Program-made: the position numbers and the translations under genes
NCBI GenBank assembly: GCA_018609045.1
Contig: JABAYK010000071.1
Location: forward strand, 1 to 53,893
DNA: 53,893 nt
Source: Flavobacteriales bacterium
GTDB lineage: Bacteria > Bacteroidota > Bacteroidia > Flavobacteriales_G > Salibacteraceae
Reading direction: 5' to 3'
Shown: piece after piece, positions 43,634 to 52,469 of the stretch
How positions within the stretch are numbered: position 1 is the stretch's first letter
How the letters are laid out: each line of letters opens with the position of its first letter
Notes under the pieces: generated by a model
Told to the model about the DNA's origin: nothing
What the model saw: the letters and a program-made list of their open reading frames with translations, nothing else
Databases searched by the model: none

Positions 43634-45352
43634 TTACCTGATAAATGAACCAGTGTAAATTGACCTGTTGTTTCTTTCATCAGTAACTATTATTTCTATC
43701 TCGTTGGAAATTTTCTTATTGAAATCTGAAGTAAACTCAAAAGATAAAATTCCTGTTTTTTTGTCAAACTCAAATAACTCCCATTGGTTGTTGATGTAAC
43801 CATTAAAGGTTTTAATGCCCGAAAGCTCATCTTCGATTTTAAACTTCACCAAATTTTCGTTTTGCATATTTTTTTCAGGATAAATGTTAATAGGCTTGAT
43901 AGATGGAGGAATAGTATCAATCATTAAAGTATAAGGGCCAAAGCTTCTTGTTTTGAATTTAATTTTTCCATTTTCGAATTCTCCTCCTTCACCAGACATA
44001 AGTTTTAATTTTTCATCTAAAGAAACAGCTAAAATCTTATCGCTTTTTGCGAAAAAAATAGAATCTAAAGGTAGAGTAACATAAATGTAATCTTGCAATG
44101 GAGTATATAAATTATGAATATTATACACAGCACCAATTCCATTGGCAATTGAATTTTGGGTTGAAAAATTGAAGAAAAAATCTTCGTACAAAGCCCCTTT
44201 AGGAAGGAAAATAGATACTTCATCATTTACAAATGAATTGTTTTCGAAAACCTTAAATAGTAAAGTATCGGTTTCTGGTCTTTTGAAAATGAAAGGTTCA
44301 GTAGAAGATTTTACGGTAAAACCTAATTCACTTAAATTGTTGTTGGCATCTAAAACCGAATAGCTAAGTTGAAAAGTGGTATCAGTTAAAAAAAATAATT
44401 GCCCTTTGTTAAGCAACTCTTTGTAGATTGAAAGTTGGTTGTTGCTTTGCAAAAAGCTTCGTTGAACTCTTTTGTTTAGTTTGTTCCAAGCATGATAATC
44501 AACATGAGAGTTGATAAACCTTGTTTCATCAAAAGATATTTTTTCTATTTCATGTGAATAAACTGGAACACCATTTTTTAAAAGTTTTATACTATAAGCT
44601 CCGCATCTATTTGGAGCAGCGTCTAAATAATCGTTGGTTTCTATTCCAAAGCCAATTTTGCCAGAAACTTCAATAGGGTTATTTTGATTTACCGAGAATT
44701 GATTGCCAATTTTAGAAATTGGAAAATATTTAGGATTGTTTTGGCCATCAACCCAACTAACTTCATTTAATGGGTAAACTCCTAGAGTTTTTAATAATGG
44801 TGGTTTGGTGTCTTTTATGTCGAATCCAAATAGTAGCGGATTTAATGGTATTTCGGAGCCTGCTTCTCGAATTTCAAAATGCAAATGAGGACCACCAGAA
44901 CCTCCCGTATTTCCTGATAGAGCAATTACATCACCTTTTTTTACGATAAGCTGATTTGCTTCAGGATACAACTCAATGGTAAATGTTTTTTGGTTGTATT
45001 GAGCGCTTCTTACATGTTGATTAATTTCATCGTTAAACTTTTGAAGATGAGCATAAACGGTTGTGTATCCGTTTGGATGTCTTACATAAATTGCTTTTCC
45101 ATATCCATACAATGAAATTTTTATACGAGAAATATATCCATCTGCAGCAGCATAAATAGGTTTGCCTTCAACTTGTTGAGTTTTTATATCAATACCTGCA
45201 TGAAAATGTCCACCTCTTATTTCACCGAAGTTTCCAGCCAAAGCAATAGGAAAATCAACCGGCGACCTAAAATAATCTTTAGGGTAATTATTTTGGGCTA
45301 CCAATCCAAATAATGGTATTGCTAAAAAAAGTAGGTTTAAGAAAAACTTCAT
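43634..45352 (-). CDS. M23 family metallopeptidase with C-terminal beta domains
   Basis: The 572-residue exported protein has a signal peptide ending near LVAQ (residue 20). The LytM/M23 domain spans about 35-170 and keeps the zinc ligands: H51 and D55 in GHFHAGIDIKT and H158 in GGPHLHFEI, with H156 as catalytic partner. The remaining 400 residues are predicted beta-rich Ig-like repeats with no catalytic motif. Active M23 enzymes cleave peptidoglycan cross-links, so a role in cell-wall remodelling is likely. The gene opens an apparent operon with the regulatory-domain protein. Its -7 box ends four bases before the ATG, which predicts a leaderless transcript. Confidence 0.92.
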   Translation of the reverse strand: MKFFLNLLFLAIPLFGLVAQNNYPKDYFRSPVDFPIALAGNFGEIRGGHFHAGIDIKTQQVEGKPIYAAADGYISRIKISLYGYGKAIYVRHPNGYTTVYAHLQKFNDEINQHVRSAQYNQKTFTIELYPEANQLIVKKGDVIALSGNTGGSGGPHLHFEIREAGSEIPLNPLLFGFDIKDTKPPLLKTLGVYPLNEVSWVDGQNNPKYFPISKIGNQFSVNQNNPIEVSGKIGFGIETNDYLDAAPNRCGAYSIKLLKNGVPVYSHEIEKISFDETRFINSHVDYHAWNKLNKRVQRSFLQSNNQLSIYKELLNKGQLFFLTDTTFQLSYSVLDANNNLSELGFTVKSSTEPFIFKRPETDTLLFKVFENNSFVNDEVSIFLPKGALYEDFFFNFSTQNSIANGIGAVYNIHNLYTPLQDYIYVTLPLDSIFFAKSDKILAVSLDEKLKLMSGEGGEFENGKIKFKTRSFGPYTLMIDTIPPSIKPINIYPEKNMQNENLVKFKIEDELSGIKTFNGYINNQWELFEFDKKTGILSFEFTSDFNKKISNEIEIIVTDERNNRSIYTGSFIR

Positions 45353-45356
45353 GTGT

Positions 45357-45364
45357 CAAAAGTA
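45357..45364 (-). promoter_or_regulatory. -7 promoter element directly before the M23 peptidase gene
   Basis: The reverse strand carries TACTTTTG, an exact TAnnTTTG match, ending four bases before the ATG at 45352. As at 37909, the transcript would be leaderless or nearly so. Confidence 0.5.
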
Positions 45365-45425
45365 TTTTGATGAGCATCAAAAAGTTCGCCCTTTTCAATA
45401 GAGTATTCACAACTAGAAGTTAAAA

Positions 45426-45456
45426 TTTGTTTAATTGAGTTTTCAGGTTAAATTTG
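45426..45456 (+). promoter_or_regulatory. Full Bacteroidota promoter for the zapB-like/zapA genes
   Basis: TTTG (45426-45429) and TAAATTTG (45449-45456) are separated by 19 bases, an ideal -33/-7 pair. The TTG start codon of the first gene lies 30 bases downstream. Confidence 0.7.
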
Positions 45457-45486
45457 TACGTTTACAATTAGTTTAATTATCTCAAT

Positions 45487-45780
45487 TTGAGTAACATTAG
45501 TCAAATAACTGAAAGTCTTGCTACGAGCGTACAAACCTTGGTAGAAAAGCACAAGGAGTTAATGATTGAACTAAAAGAAATTCGTTCTTACAATAATTTG
45601 TTAAAGAATCAAATTACCGATAAAGACAATAAAATAACAGAGTTAAACGAAAAACTAAAGAATCAAACAACAAATAGTGCTGGAAATGGTGAAGCTGAAA
45701 ATAAAGAAGCACTTAAGTTGTTGGTAAAAGAAACTGTAGCTGAGGTAGATAAATGCCTCGAACTTTTAAATAATAATTAA
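45487..45780 (+). CDS. Small coiled-coil protein, ZapB-like position
   Basis: The 97-residue protein is mostly a coiled coil (heptads over about 15-60: LVEKHKELMIELKEIRSYNN, DKDNKITELNEKLKN) with a polar linker and a short C-terminal helix (KEALKLLVKETVAEVDKCLELL). It starts with TTG; the first in-frame ATG, at codon 25, would remove the conserved N-terminal helix. The stop overlaps the zapA start as TAATG. A short coiled-coil gene before zapA is usual in Bacteroidota, and a ZapB-like role at the division ring is inferred from that position only. Confidence 0.7.
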   Translation: MSNISQITESLATSVQTLVEKHKELMIELKEIRSYNNLLKNQITDKDNKITELNEKLKNQTTNSAGNGEAENKEALKLLVKETVAEVDKCLELLNNN

Positions 45781-46082
45781 TGGCAGAAATTTCGGTAAAA
45801 ATAAAAGTTGGAAACCGAGTTTATCCGCTCACAGTAGATGAAAACGATAAAGATAGAGTTGAGCAAGCTGCCCAAATTGTAAATGGAAATATTAATAAAC
45901 TGAAACAAGATTATGGTTTAAATGATTTAGTAGATTTACTAGCAATGACTGCTTTTGAATTTGCAAATCAGTCGTTAGATCAAAATCAGCCATCACATGC
46001 AATTACAACAGAAGACAAATTGGTAGAAAAAAAGTTATCAGATTTGAAGCTACAAATTGAAGAAATTCTTACTTTAGGATAA
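45780..46082 (+). CDS. zapA: Cell division protein ZapA
   Basis: The 100-residue protein has the ZapA globular head (ISVKIKVGNRVYPLTVDENDKDRVEQAAQIVNGNIN) and a C-terminal coiled helix (DKLVEKKLSDLKLQIEEI). ZapA binds and bundles FtsZ filaments at midcell. NDLVDLLAMTAFEFANQSL is the conserved central helix of the Bacteroidota form. Length is typical. It is coupled to the coiled-coil gene upstream and is followed by the 6S RNA, as in many bacteria. Confidence 0.92.
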   Translation: MAEISVKIKVGNRVYPLTVDENDKDRVEQAAQIVNGNINKLKQDYGLNDLVDLLAMTAFEFANQSLDQNQPSHAITTEDKLVEKKLSDLKLQIEEILTLG

Positions 46083-46112
46083 TCGTTCACAGAAATAAAG
46101 TTTTATAAGATA

Positions 46113-46318
46113 TTGCCCGCATTCTTATTTGCTTTTTGGAAACTCAACATTTTATTCGTTGGGATGTGGTAGTCCACTCAAAACCAGGCCTTTTTATTCC
46201 GATTTATTCGGAAGATTTCTTTGAAAAAAGAGACGTTGGACGGTTGCGAAGTGAACACCTAATCCTAAATTTTACTTATCGGGGTTTCCCAAAATCTTTT
46301 AAGCAATGCGGGTTTTTT
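46113..46318 (+). ncRNA. ssrS: 6S RNA
   Basis: The gap between zapA and rny holds a structured RNA of about 200 bases. Its ends close a stem: CCCGCATT (46116-46123) pairs with AATGCGGG (46305-46312), and TTGCTT near 46129 pairs with AAGCAA at 46301-46306 as an alternative step, followed inward by GGAAAC pairing with GTTTCC. The 3' arm runs into TTTTTT, an intrinsic terminator. The long irregular hairpin with an open centre is the shape of 6S RNA, which imitates an open promoter and sequesters RNA polymerase. The zapA-ssrS order is conserved from Proteobacteria to Bacteroidota. A 66-codon open frame inside it is not considered coding. Confidence 0.82.
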
Positions 46319-46335
46319 ATTAAACCAAATTAGAA

Positions 46336-47877
46336 ATGGACGTACTAAGTATAGTAATAGGAGTAGTAGTTGGTTTGGTGGCAGGAATTGGAGTAGCATA
46401 CGGTCTTATAAAAAAGAGTATTGAAAACAAAAGCCAACAAATCATTAAAGATGCTGAAGCAGACGCTGAAGTAATTAAAAAAGAGAAAATAGTTCAAGCC
46501 AAAGAAAAGTTTTTACAACTTAAACTTGACCATGAAAAGGTTATTACAGAAAGAAACCAAAAGGTTTTAGCCTCAGAAAATCGAAATCGCCAAAAGGAGC
46601 AAACCCTCAACAATAAGCTTAAAGAGGTAAATAACAAGGAGCGTGATTTAAGTACACTTCGAAATAATTTAACTCAACAATTTGACCTTGTTACCAAAAA
46701 ACAAGAAGAGTTAGATAAGCTTAAAACAAAACACATTGCCGAACTTGAAAAAGTTTCAGCTATTTCGCAAGAAGAAGCCAAGCAACAATTGGTAGAAAAT
46801 TTAAAAGACGAAGCTAGAACAGGCGCTATGTCTTACATTAAAGATATTACCGAAGAAGCTAAAATTAACGCCAATAAAGAAGCCAAGAAAATTGTGCTTC
46901 AAACCATTCAAAGAGTTGCGGCAGAGCATGCCATTGAAAATTCGGTTTCGGTTTTTAACATCGAGAGTGATGATATAAAAGGGCGAATTATTGGCAGAGA
47001 AGGAAGAAACATCAGAGCAATTGAGGCAGCTACCGGAGTTGAAATTATTGTTGATGATACCCCCGAAGCAATTATTCTTTCTTGCTTCGATCCTGTAAGA
47101 AGAGAAATAGCCAGATTATCCTTACATCAGTTAGTAACCGATGGTAGAATTCACCCAGCAAGAATTGAAGAAGTTGTTGCCAAAACCAAAAAACAGATCG
47201 ATGAAGAAATTATTGAAACAGGAAAGCGTACTTGTATAGATTTAGGAATTCATGGATTACACCCAGAATTGATAAAAATTGTGGGAAGAATGAAGTACAG
47301 GTCTTCTTACGGCCAAAACTTATTACAACATTCTAGAGAAGTAGCCAACTTATGCGCTACAATGGCAAGCGAGTTAGGTTTAAATGCCAAAGTTGCTAAA
47401 CGTGCCGGATTACTTCACGATATTGGAAAAGTGCCAGATGAGGAGCCAGAATTACCACACGCAATTTTGGGTATGAAATGGGCTGAGAAATACGGAGAGA
47501 AAAAAGAAATTTGCAATGCTATTGGTGCTCACCATGATGAAATTGAAATGACCTCTTTGATTTCTCCAATTGTTCAAGTTTGTGATGCAATTTCAGGAGC
47601 TAGACCAGGGGCTAGGAGAGAAGTGGTTGAATCTTATATTCAAAGACTTAAAGACCTTGAAAGCCTTGCTATGAATCATGATGGTGTTACAAAAGCATTT
47701 GCCATACAAGCGGGAAGAGAACTTAGAGTAATGGTTGAAAGTGAAAAAGTTCCAGATGAAAAAGCAAACGAACTTTCATTCACAATTTCACAACAAATTC
47801 AAAGCGAAATGACTTATCCAGGTCAAGTTAAAGTAACAGTAATTAGAGAAACAAGAGCAATTAGCTACGCAAAATAA
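46336..47877 (+). CDS. rny: Ribonuclease Y
   Basis: The 513-residue membrane-anchored endoribonuclease starts mRNA decay. Order of parts: N-terminal membrane helix ([20 protein letters not shown]), a long coiled coil (about 35-160), a KH RNA-binding domain ([20 protein letters not shown]) and an HD domain with [20 protein letters not shown] and the metal-binding [15 protein letters not shown]. Length and order match the family (about 515-520). It lies directly after the 6S RNA. The call is secure. Confidence 0.97.
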   Translation: MDVLSIVIGVVVGLVAGIGVAYGLIKKSIENKSQQIIKDAEADAEVIKKEKIVQAKEKFLQLKLDHEKVITERNQKVLASENRNRQKEQTLNNKLKEVNNKERDLSTLRNNLTQQFDLVTKKQEELDKLKTKHIAELEKVSAISQEEAKQQLVENLKDEARTGAMSYIKDITEEAKINANKEAKKIVLQTIQRVAAEHAIENSVSVFNIESDDIKGRIIGREGRNIRAIEAATGVEIIVDDTPEAIILSCFDPVRREIARLSLHQLVTDGRIHPARIEEVVAKTKKQIDEEIIETGKRTCIDLGIHGLHPELIKIVGRMKYRSSYGQNLLQHSREVANLCATMASELGLNAKVAKRAGLLHDIGKVPDEEPELPHAILGMKWAEKYGEKKEICNAIGAHHDEIEMTSLISPIVQVCDAISGARPGARREVVESYIQRLKDLESLAMNHDGVTKAFAIQAGRELRVMVESEKVPDEKANELSFTISQQIQSEMTYPGQVKVTVIRETRAISYAK

Positions 47878-47882
47878 ACATC

Positions 47883-48911
47883 ATGAGTGCGAAAATTAAG
47901 TTTGGAGTTGTAGGTTTTGGACATATAGGTAAAAGACACGCAGCAATGATTAATGGCAATGACGAAAGCGAAGTTATTGCAGTTGCAGATGTAAGTGAAG
48001 ACAGACAACTAGAAGCAAAAGAAATATTAGGAGAACGAGCAACAGTTTATGCTTCAATCGAAGAGTTACTGAAAAACCCTGAGGTTGATATTGTAAATAT
48101 TTGTACGCCAAACGGATGGCACGCAAAACAAGCCTTATGGACTTTAGAAGCCAAAAAGCATGTGGTTATTGAAAAACCTATGGGTTTGAATAGACAAGAG
48201 TGCGAAGAGGTTATTTTTAAGTCTTTGCAAGTTTCGAAACATGCTTTTATCGTAAAACAAAATAGATATAGCCCAACTTCAGTATGGCTAAAAAGCTTAA
48301 TTGATGAAGGAAAACTAGGCGAAACCTATATGGTTCAAATGAATTGCTATTGGAACCGAGATGATCGGTACTATAAAAAAGGTGGTTGGAAAGGTTTGAA
48401 AAATATGGACGGCGGTGTGTTGTTTACGCAATTCAGTCACTTTTTAGATATTATGTATTGGTTGTTTGGTGATATAAAAAACATCAACGCTAAGTTTCAA
48501 AACTTTAACCACAAAACCTCTACAGAGTTTATCGATTCAGGTTTTGTTGGCTTCGAATTTATTAATGGTGGATTAGGAACCATAAATTTTTCAACTTCAA
48601 TTTGGGGTCAAAACATGGAAAGCTCTATAGCTATTATTGGAGAAAAGGGCAGTGTAAAAGTTAGCGGGCAGTATATGGATACAGTGAGCCACTGTGTGGT
48701 TGAAGATTACGAAATGCCAATTTTGCCTCCTGCAAATCCACCAAACGATTACGGTGATTATAAAGGTAGCGCTGCAAACCATCATTACGTTATCGAAAAT
48801 GTGGTAAATGTGCTTAAAGGCCGTTCTCAAATTAACACAAATGCATTAGAAGGAATGAAGGTGGTTGAGATGATTGAAAGAATTTACCAAGAAGGAACTT
48901 ACTTAGGTTAA
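47883..48911 (+). CDS. Gfo/Idh/MocA family sugar dehydrogenase
   Basis: The 342-residue NAD(P)-dependent oxidoreductase has the Rossmann motif VVGFGHIGKRHAAMI (9-23), the active-site EKP (97-99) in VVIEKPMGLNRQECEEV, and a C-terminal alpha/beta domain with MDGGVLFTQFSHFLDIMYWLFGD, where the histidine is the usual catalytic residue. It resembles the nucleotide-sugar 3-dehydrogenases (WbpB/WlbA type) used for amino-uronic acids in O-antigens, and the polysaccharide genes nearby support this. It follows rny after only five bases. The substrate is inferred, not proven. Its stop overlaps the convergent GNAT gene. Confidence 0.85.
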   Translation: MSAKIKFGVVGFGHIGKRHAAMINGNDESEVIAVADVSEDRQLEAKEILGERATVYASIEELLKNPEVDIVNICTPNGWHAKQALWTLEAKKHVVIEKPMGLNRQECEEVIFKSLQVSKHAFIVKQNRYSPTSVWLKSLIDEGKLGETYMVQMNCYWNRDDRYYKKGGWKGLKNMDGGVLFTQFSHFLDIMYWLFGDIKNINAKFQNFNHKTSTEFIDSGFVGFEFINGGLGTINFSTSIWGQNMESSIAIIGEKGSVKVSGQYMDTVSHCVVEDYEMPILPPANPPNDYGDYKGSAANHHYVIENVVNVLKGRSQINTNALEGMKVVEMIERIYQEGTYLG

Positions 48912-49771
48912 CCTATCATCTTTTTCGCTTTCAAGGCTGCTTTAGCTAGTTTATTTGGATAGTTTTCAATAAAAAAATATGGAGTAGCTTCAGCCCCAAA
49001 TGATGCAAAATACCTTGCTATTCCGGGTTCCATGCTGCCTTCAAAATCGAAAAATTTCGATGTTTTTTTGCTTTGATTAATTGCTTCATGCAGTAAAATG
49101 CTTAAAGCTCCAGATGTTCTATATTCGGGATGAGTAGCTCCTGCTAAATAATAGGCGGTTTCATTATCATAAACCAATAGAAGTGCTCCAATTGTGATAT
49201 CTTCTTTTTTCGCAATTAAAAGTTTAGCGGAGTTATTTGCCGCAAAGCGAGTATAAAAATCGTTAAGGTAATTTAGGTCAAAATCAAGAGGAGATTTTCT
49301 AACTTTTTGGTTAAGTTTTTTAAGTTGAAAAAGCTCTTCAATATTTGTAGAAGTTTCAATAATTATATCTTTTTCTGCTTTTTTTATTTCTCTTTTTAAT
49401 GATTCTTTATAGTTTAACTTCTCTTGAAGATTAAGCAAAAAAGTAAACCTTGTGCTAACTTGATACCCTCTCCAAATAAATGGCAAAACATAATTTATGG
49501 ATGGATGCAGTTTTAAAATTAAAGCATCATGTTTTGGTAAGTTTTCGCAAAATGCATCAATAGATTTTTTGTAGAAAGAGTATGCTGTGTAACTGTTTGA
49601 GCTTTCATCAGGCTTTGCAAAATACCCTTGATAAGGCACCAAAGTAGGATTTAAAATAAACTTAAAACCAAGCTTTTCTTTGAGTTCAAAGTTTGAGATT
49701 GTATTTTGAAAAGGTTGAGTTACTTTTTGTGATGGAAATAATGTTGGGTTAAAGAATAATGGGATATCCAT
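48908..49771 (-). CDS. GNAT/FemAB-like acyltransferase
   Basis: The 287-residue protein has two GNAT-like halves as in FemAB and BioF2-type acetyltransferases. The C-terminal half shows AKLLIAKKEDITIGALLLVY, AYYLAGATHPEYRTSGALSI and the terminal FDFEGSMEPGIARYFASFGA, which is the best family marker. These enzymes transfer acyl or aminoacyl groups to sugars or peptidoglycan precursors. It lies among polysaccharide genes, convergent with the dehydrogenase (four-base overlap) and divergent from the GT-B gene. A role in decorating a surface glycan is inferred. Confidence 0.75.
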   Translation of the reverse strand: MDIPLFFNPTLFPSQKVTQPFQNTISNFELKEKLGFKFILNPTLVPYQGYFAKPDESSNSYTAYSFYKKSIDAFCENLPKHDALILKLHPSINYVLPFIWRGYQVSTRFTFLLNLQEKLNYKESLKREIKKAEKDIIIETSTNIEELFQLKKLNQKVRKSPLDFDLNYLNDFYTRFAANNSAKLLIAKKEDITIGALLLVYDNETAYYLAGATHPEYRTSGALSILLHEAINQSKKTSKFFDFEGSMEPGIARYFASFGAEATPYFFIENYPNKLAKAALKAKKMIG

Positions 49772-49864
49772 AGGTTTTTGTACAAAAAGTGTTTAGAAAC
49801 GACTATTTTATAGATTTATTCTAGAAAAAGAGCCTTATTTGCAAACGAATTAAATTCTTAGATT

Positions 49865-51205
49865 TTGCTCAATTTTAAAGATTTTAATGCAATTGAAAAT
49901 AAATACCCTACAAATAAAATTTTATTTAAGGGAATTTGTATTTGGAGTTATTTAAGAATTTACGCTTACGACAAGGCTCACACAGGCTCTGGAACAGCAC
50001 AAAACGCCTCTTCAGTTTCAAAAAGTATTTTAATTAAATCATTGTTATGGCAATTGCCTAAACTTGGTAAATTCGAAACTTTAGTGCTTTCGTCCTCAGA
50101 TCAGCGCAAATGGATTGATAATTTATGGTATGATAGGTTTGATTTTCATCCTGAATTAAAAGAAAAGGCCCTGGTAGTAGAAATTCCATCGCCGCAACAT
50201 AAACCTCATGGACTGTTGGCAAGTAAGCATGCATATTCAAAAATTTGGTGGTATGCTATTGAATTGGTTATCTCAAAAACTTTAGCAAAACCAATAATTC
50301 AAGGAGAAAGAATTTTAAAAGATTTACTAAACGAATTAAATGTTGAAATTGATGTAGATGAATTGCTCAAAAAGTTTTGGGCCCAATATCTTTTCTCTAA
50401 ATGGGCTTTTTCTTTTTATAAAACCAAACGGCTTTTTTTAATTACGCCTTATACAAACTTTGCTCGAGTTTTGGCTGCAAAACATTTAAACATAAAAGTC
50501 ATTGAATTTCAACATGGTTTAATTTCAGCCAAACACAATGCTTATTGTCCTGAAAATTTAAATGAAAAAAAATTTCTACCTGATAAAATTTTAACATTCG
50601 GAGAAAATGAAGTGAATATTCTGCAAGAAACCCAATATGGTAATTTAGAAAGTATTGTGCCTATTGGCTCATTTTATATCGATTGGCTAAACAGAAATCA
50701 ATCGATTAAAAATTCAGCTTCCGAGAAAATTAAATGTTGTTTTACAGCCCAAGATGTTCACCTTGAGCCAACGATTGCATTTTTGAATAAGTTGGTAACT
50801 GAGATGCCAAATTTTGAGTTGACATTTATTCCAAGAAAATTGCCCATTGAAGCATATTACCAAAAAGGATTAAATCAAAAAATAGTAACTAATAAAATGT
50901 TAGATACTTACCAAACGATGGTTCAATCAGATTTTCATTTTACCATGTATTCAACCTGTGCCACAGAATCTTTGGCGCTTGGAACTCCTAGTATTCTTAT
51001 AAACATAGAAGGTTTGGCCGAAACTCATTTTGGTGAATTGGCAAAAGAAAATCCATTTTTAGAAATTGTTGAAACTGCTGAACAGGCCATAAAAGCAATT
51101 GAAACATTAAAGAATTACAAAGAGGAGGAAGTTAAGCAAAGCATATCTTTTTATTTTGCTCCAAATTTTAAGGACAATCTTTCCAAAGCCATAACATTTG
51201 ATTGA
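49865..51205 (+). CDS. Surface-polysaccharide transferase, GT-B/CDP-glycerol type
   Basis: The 446-residue protein lacks a signal peptide and has two Rossmann-like halves. VIEFQHGLISAKHNAYCPE and DKILTFGENEVNILQ followed by SIVPIGSFYIDWLNR resemble the donor-binding half of capsule and CDP-glycerol/teichoic-type transferases, as does FTMYSTCATESLALGTPSIL near the C-terminus. It begins with TTG; no in-frame ATG occurs before the middle of the protein. It is followed almost directly by a flippase gene. The family call is tentative; it probably assembles a repeat unit at the inner membrane. Confidence 0.65.
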   Translation: MLNFKDFNAIENKYPTNKILFKGICIWSYLRIYAYDKAHTGSGTAQNASSVSKSILIKSLLWQLPKLGKFETLVLSSSDQRKWIDNLWYDRFDFHPELKEKALVVEIPSPQHKPHGLLASKHAYSKIWWYAIELVISKTLAKPIIQGERILKDLLNELNVEIDVDELLKKFWAQYLFSKWAFSFYKTKRLFLITPYTNFARVLAAKHLNIKVIEFQHGLISAKHNAYCPENLNEKKFLPDKILTFGENEVNILQETQYGNLESIVPIGSFYIDWLNRNQSIKNSASEKIKCCFTAQDVHLEPTIAFLNKLVTEMPNFELTFIPRKLPIEAYYQKGLNQKIVTNKMLDTYQTMVQSDFHFTMYSTCATESLALGTPSILINIEGLAETHFGELAKENPFLEIVETAEQAIKAIETLKNYKEEEVKQSISFYFAPNFKDNLSKAITFD

Positions 51206-51206
51206 T

Positions 51207-52469
51207 GTGAAAAGTATTTTTTCAAATTCTTTGGTAAAGTCAACAGGGGTTTATGCTATTTCCAATATCCTAAATGCCGCAATACCATTTTTGCTATTGC
51301 CCTATTTAACAGATAAGCTTTCGCCTGCAGATTACGGTATTGTTTCGATGTTTCAGGTTTTGTTCAGCATTTTTAATCCGTTTGTAGGTTTGTCTTCAGA
51401 AAGTGCCATTAGTAAACGCTATTTCGATTTAGGCAAAGAGAAACTAGGTATTTATAACTTCAATGTTTTTTTAATTCAAATTTTTACCGTTTTGCCTTTG
51501 GTTGCAGTAATTGTAATTTTTGGCAGTTTAATTTCTGATATTTCCGATTTCCCCAAAATTTGGCTTTGGGCTGTTTTACTTTACTCTTTAACCAATAAGT
51601 TTTTAGAGATAATATTTTCACTTTTTAGGTTAGAAAATAAAGCAGCAGGTTTTGGTGCCTTAAAGGTTTCTAAAACATTGGTTGAGTTAGGCTTTACCTT
51701 CTATTTTATTTCGTTGCTCAACCAAACTTGGGATGGAAGAATTTCTGCCCAAGTTATTTCCTCAATTATTTTGGCTTTGGTTGGTGCTTATTTAATTTGG
51801 AAAAAGAATTATTTCAAATTAAAATTCAGTAAGTTAAATATCAAAGATGCTTTGAAGTACGGAGTTCCCTTAATTCCTCATGTAATTGGCGCAACCTTAA
51901 TAACTTATGCCGATAGGTTATTCATTACCAACATGGTTGGCTTACAAGATTTAGGAGTTTATTCTGTGGGCTATCAAGTAGGAATGGGAATTGGCCTCAT
52001 TCAAACCTCAATCAATCAGGCTTATATTCCGTGGCTTTTTGGCAAGTTGAAAAAACCAGAGAGTTTTGATAAGAAAAAGCTTGTTAAAGGGATTTATGCC
52101 TATAATTTTTTCTTGCTTGCCTTGGTTTTTATATTGGTAATTTTAGTCCCCTATTTATTTAAATATTTTATTGGAGATGAGTTTCAAAATGCTTCAAATT
52201 ATGTTTTGTGGATTGGGTTGGCTTTTGCCATAAACGGAATGTACAAAATGGTTGTGGCATTTTTGTTTTACACAGAGCAAACTAAAATAATAGGCTTGGG
52301 TACAATTGTAACTGCTGCCATAAATATTATTTTAAATTACTTTTTTATATCAAATTTTGGGGCAATTGGTGCTGCTTATGCAACCACAATTTCTTTTTTA
52401 ATTCAATATATTGCCATTTGGTATTTTAGCAACAAGTATTATAAAATGCCTTGGTTTAATTTTAATTAA
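51207..52469 (+). CDS. Polysaccharide repeat-unit flippase (Wzx-like)
   Basis: The protein of about 420 residues has 12 or so membrane helices and the MVF/MATE-type fold (STGVYAISNILNAAIPFLLL, PLIPHVIGATLITYADRLFI, GVYSVGYQVGMGIGLIQTSI). Wzx proteins move lipid-linked repeat units to the periplasmic face. The GTG at 51207, one base after the upstream stop, is the preferred start; a TTG at 51198 would overlap the upstream gene. The stop overlaps the next gene as TAATG, which links flipping and polymerisation. The call is strong at family level. Confidence 0.88.
   Translation: MKSIFSNSLVKSTGVYAISNILNAAIPFLLLPYLTDKLSPADYGIVSMFQVLFSIFNPFVGLSSESAISKRYFDLGKEKLGIYNFNVFLIQIFTVLPLVAVIVIFGSLISDISDFPKIWLWAVLLYSLTNKFLEIIFSLFRLENKAAGFGALKVSKTLVELGFTFYFISLLNQTWDGRISAQVISSIILALVGAYLIWKKNYFKLKFSKLNIKDALKYGVPLIPHVIGATLITYADRLFITNMVGLQDLGVYSVGYQVGMGIGLIQTSINQAYIPWLFGKLKKPESFDKKKLVKGIYAYNFFLLALVFILVILVPYLFKYFIGDEFQNASNYVLWIGLAFAINGMYKMVVAFLFYTEQTKIIGLGTIVTAAINIILNYFFISNFGAIGAAYATTISFLIQYIAIWYFSNKYYKMPWFNFN

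Noticed and set aside
45487..45780. Start at the internal ATG of the coiled-coil gene
   Set aside because: It would drop the conserved N-terminal helix, and a full promoter sits at the right distance from the TTG.
46136..46333. Open frame of 65 codons between zapA and rny
   Set aside because: It runs through the 6S RNA hairpin and its terminator, has no recognisable domain, and its existence is explained by RNA structure.
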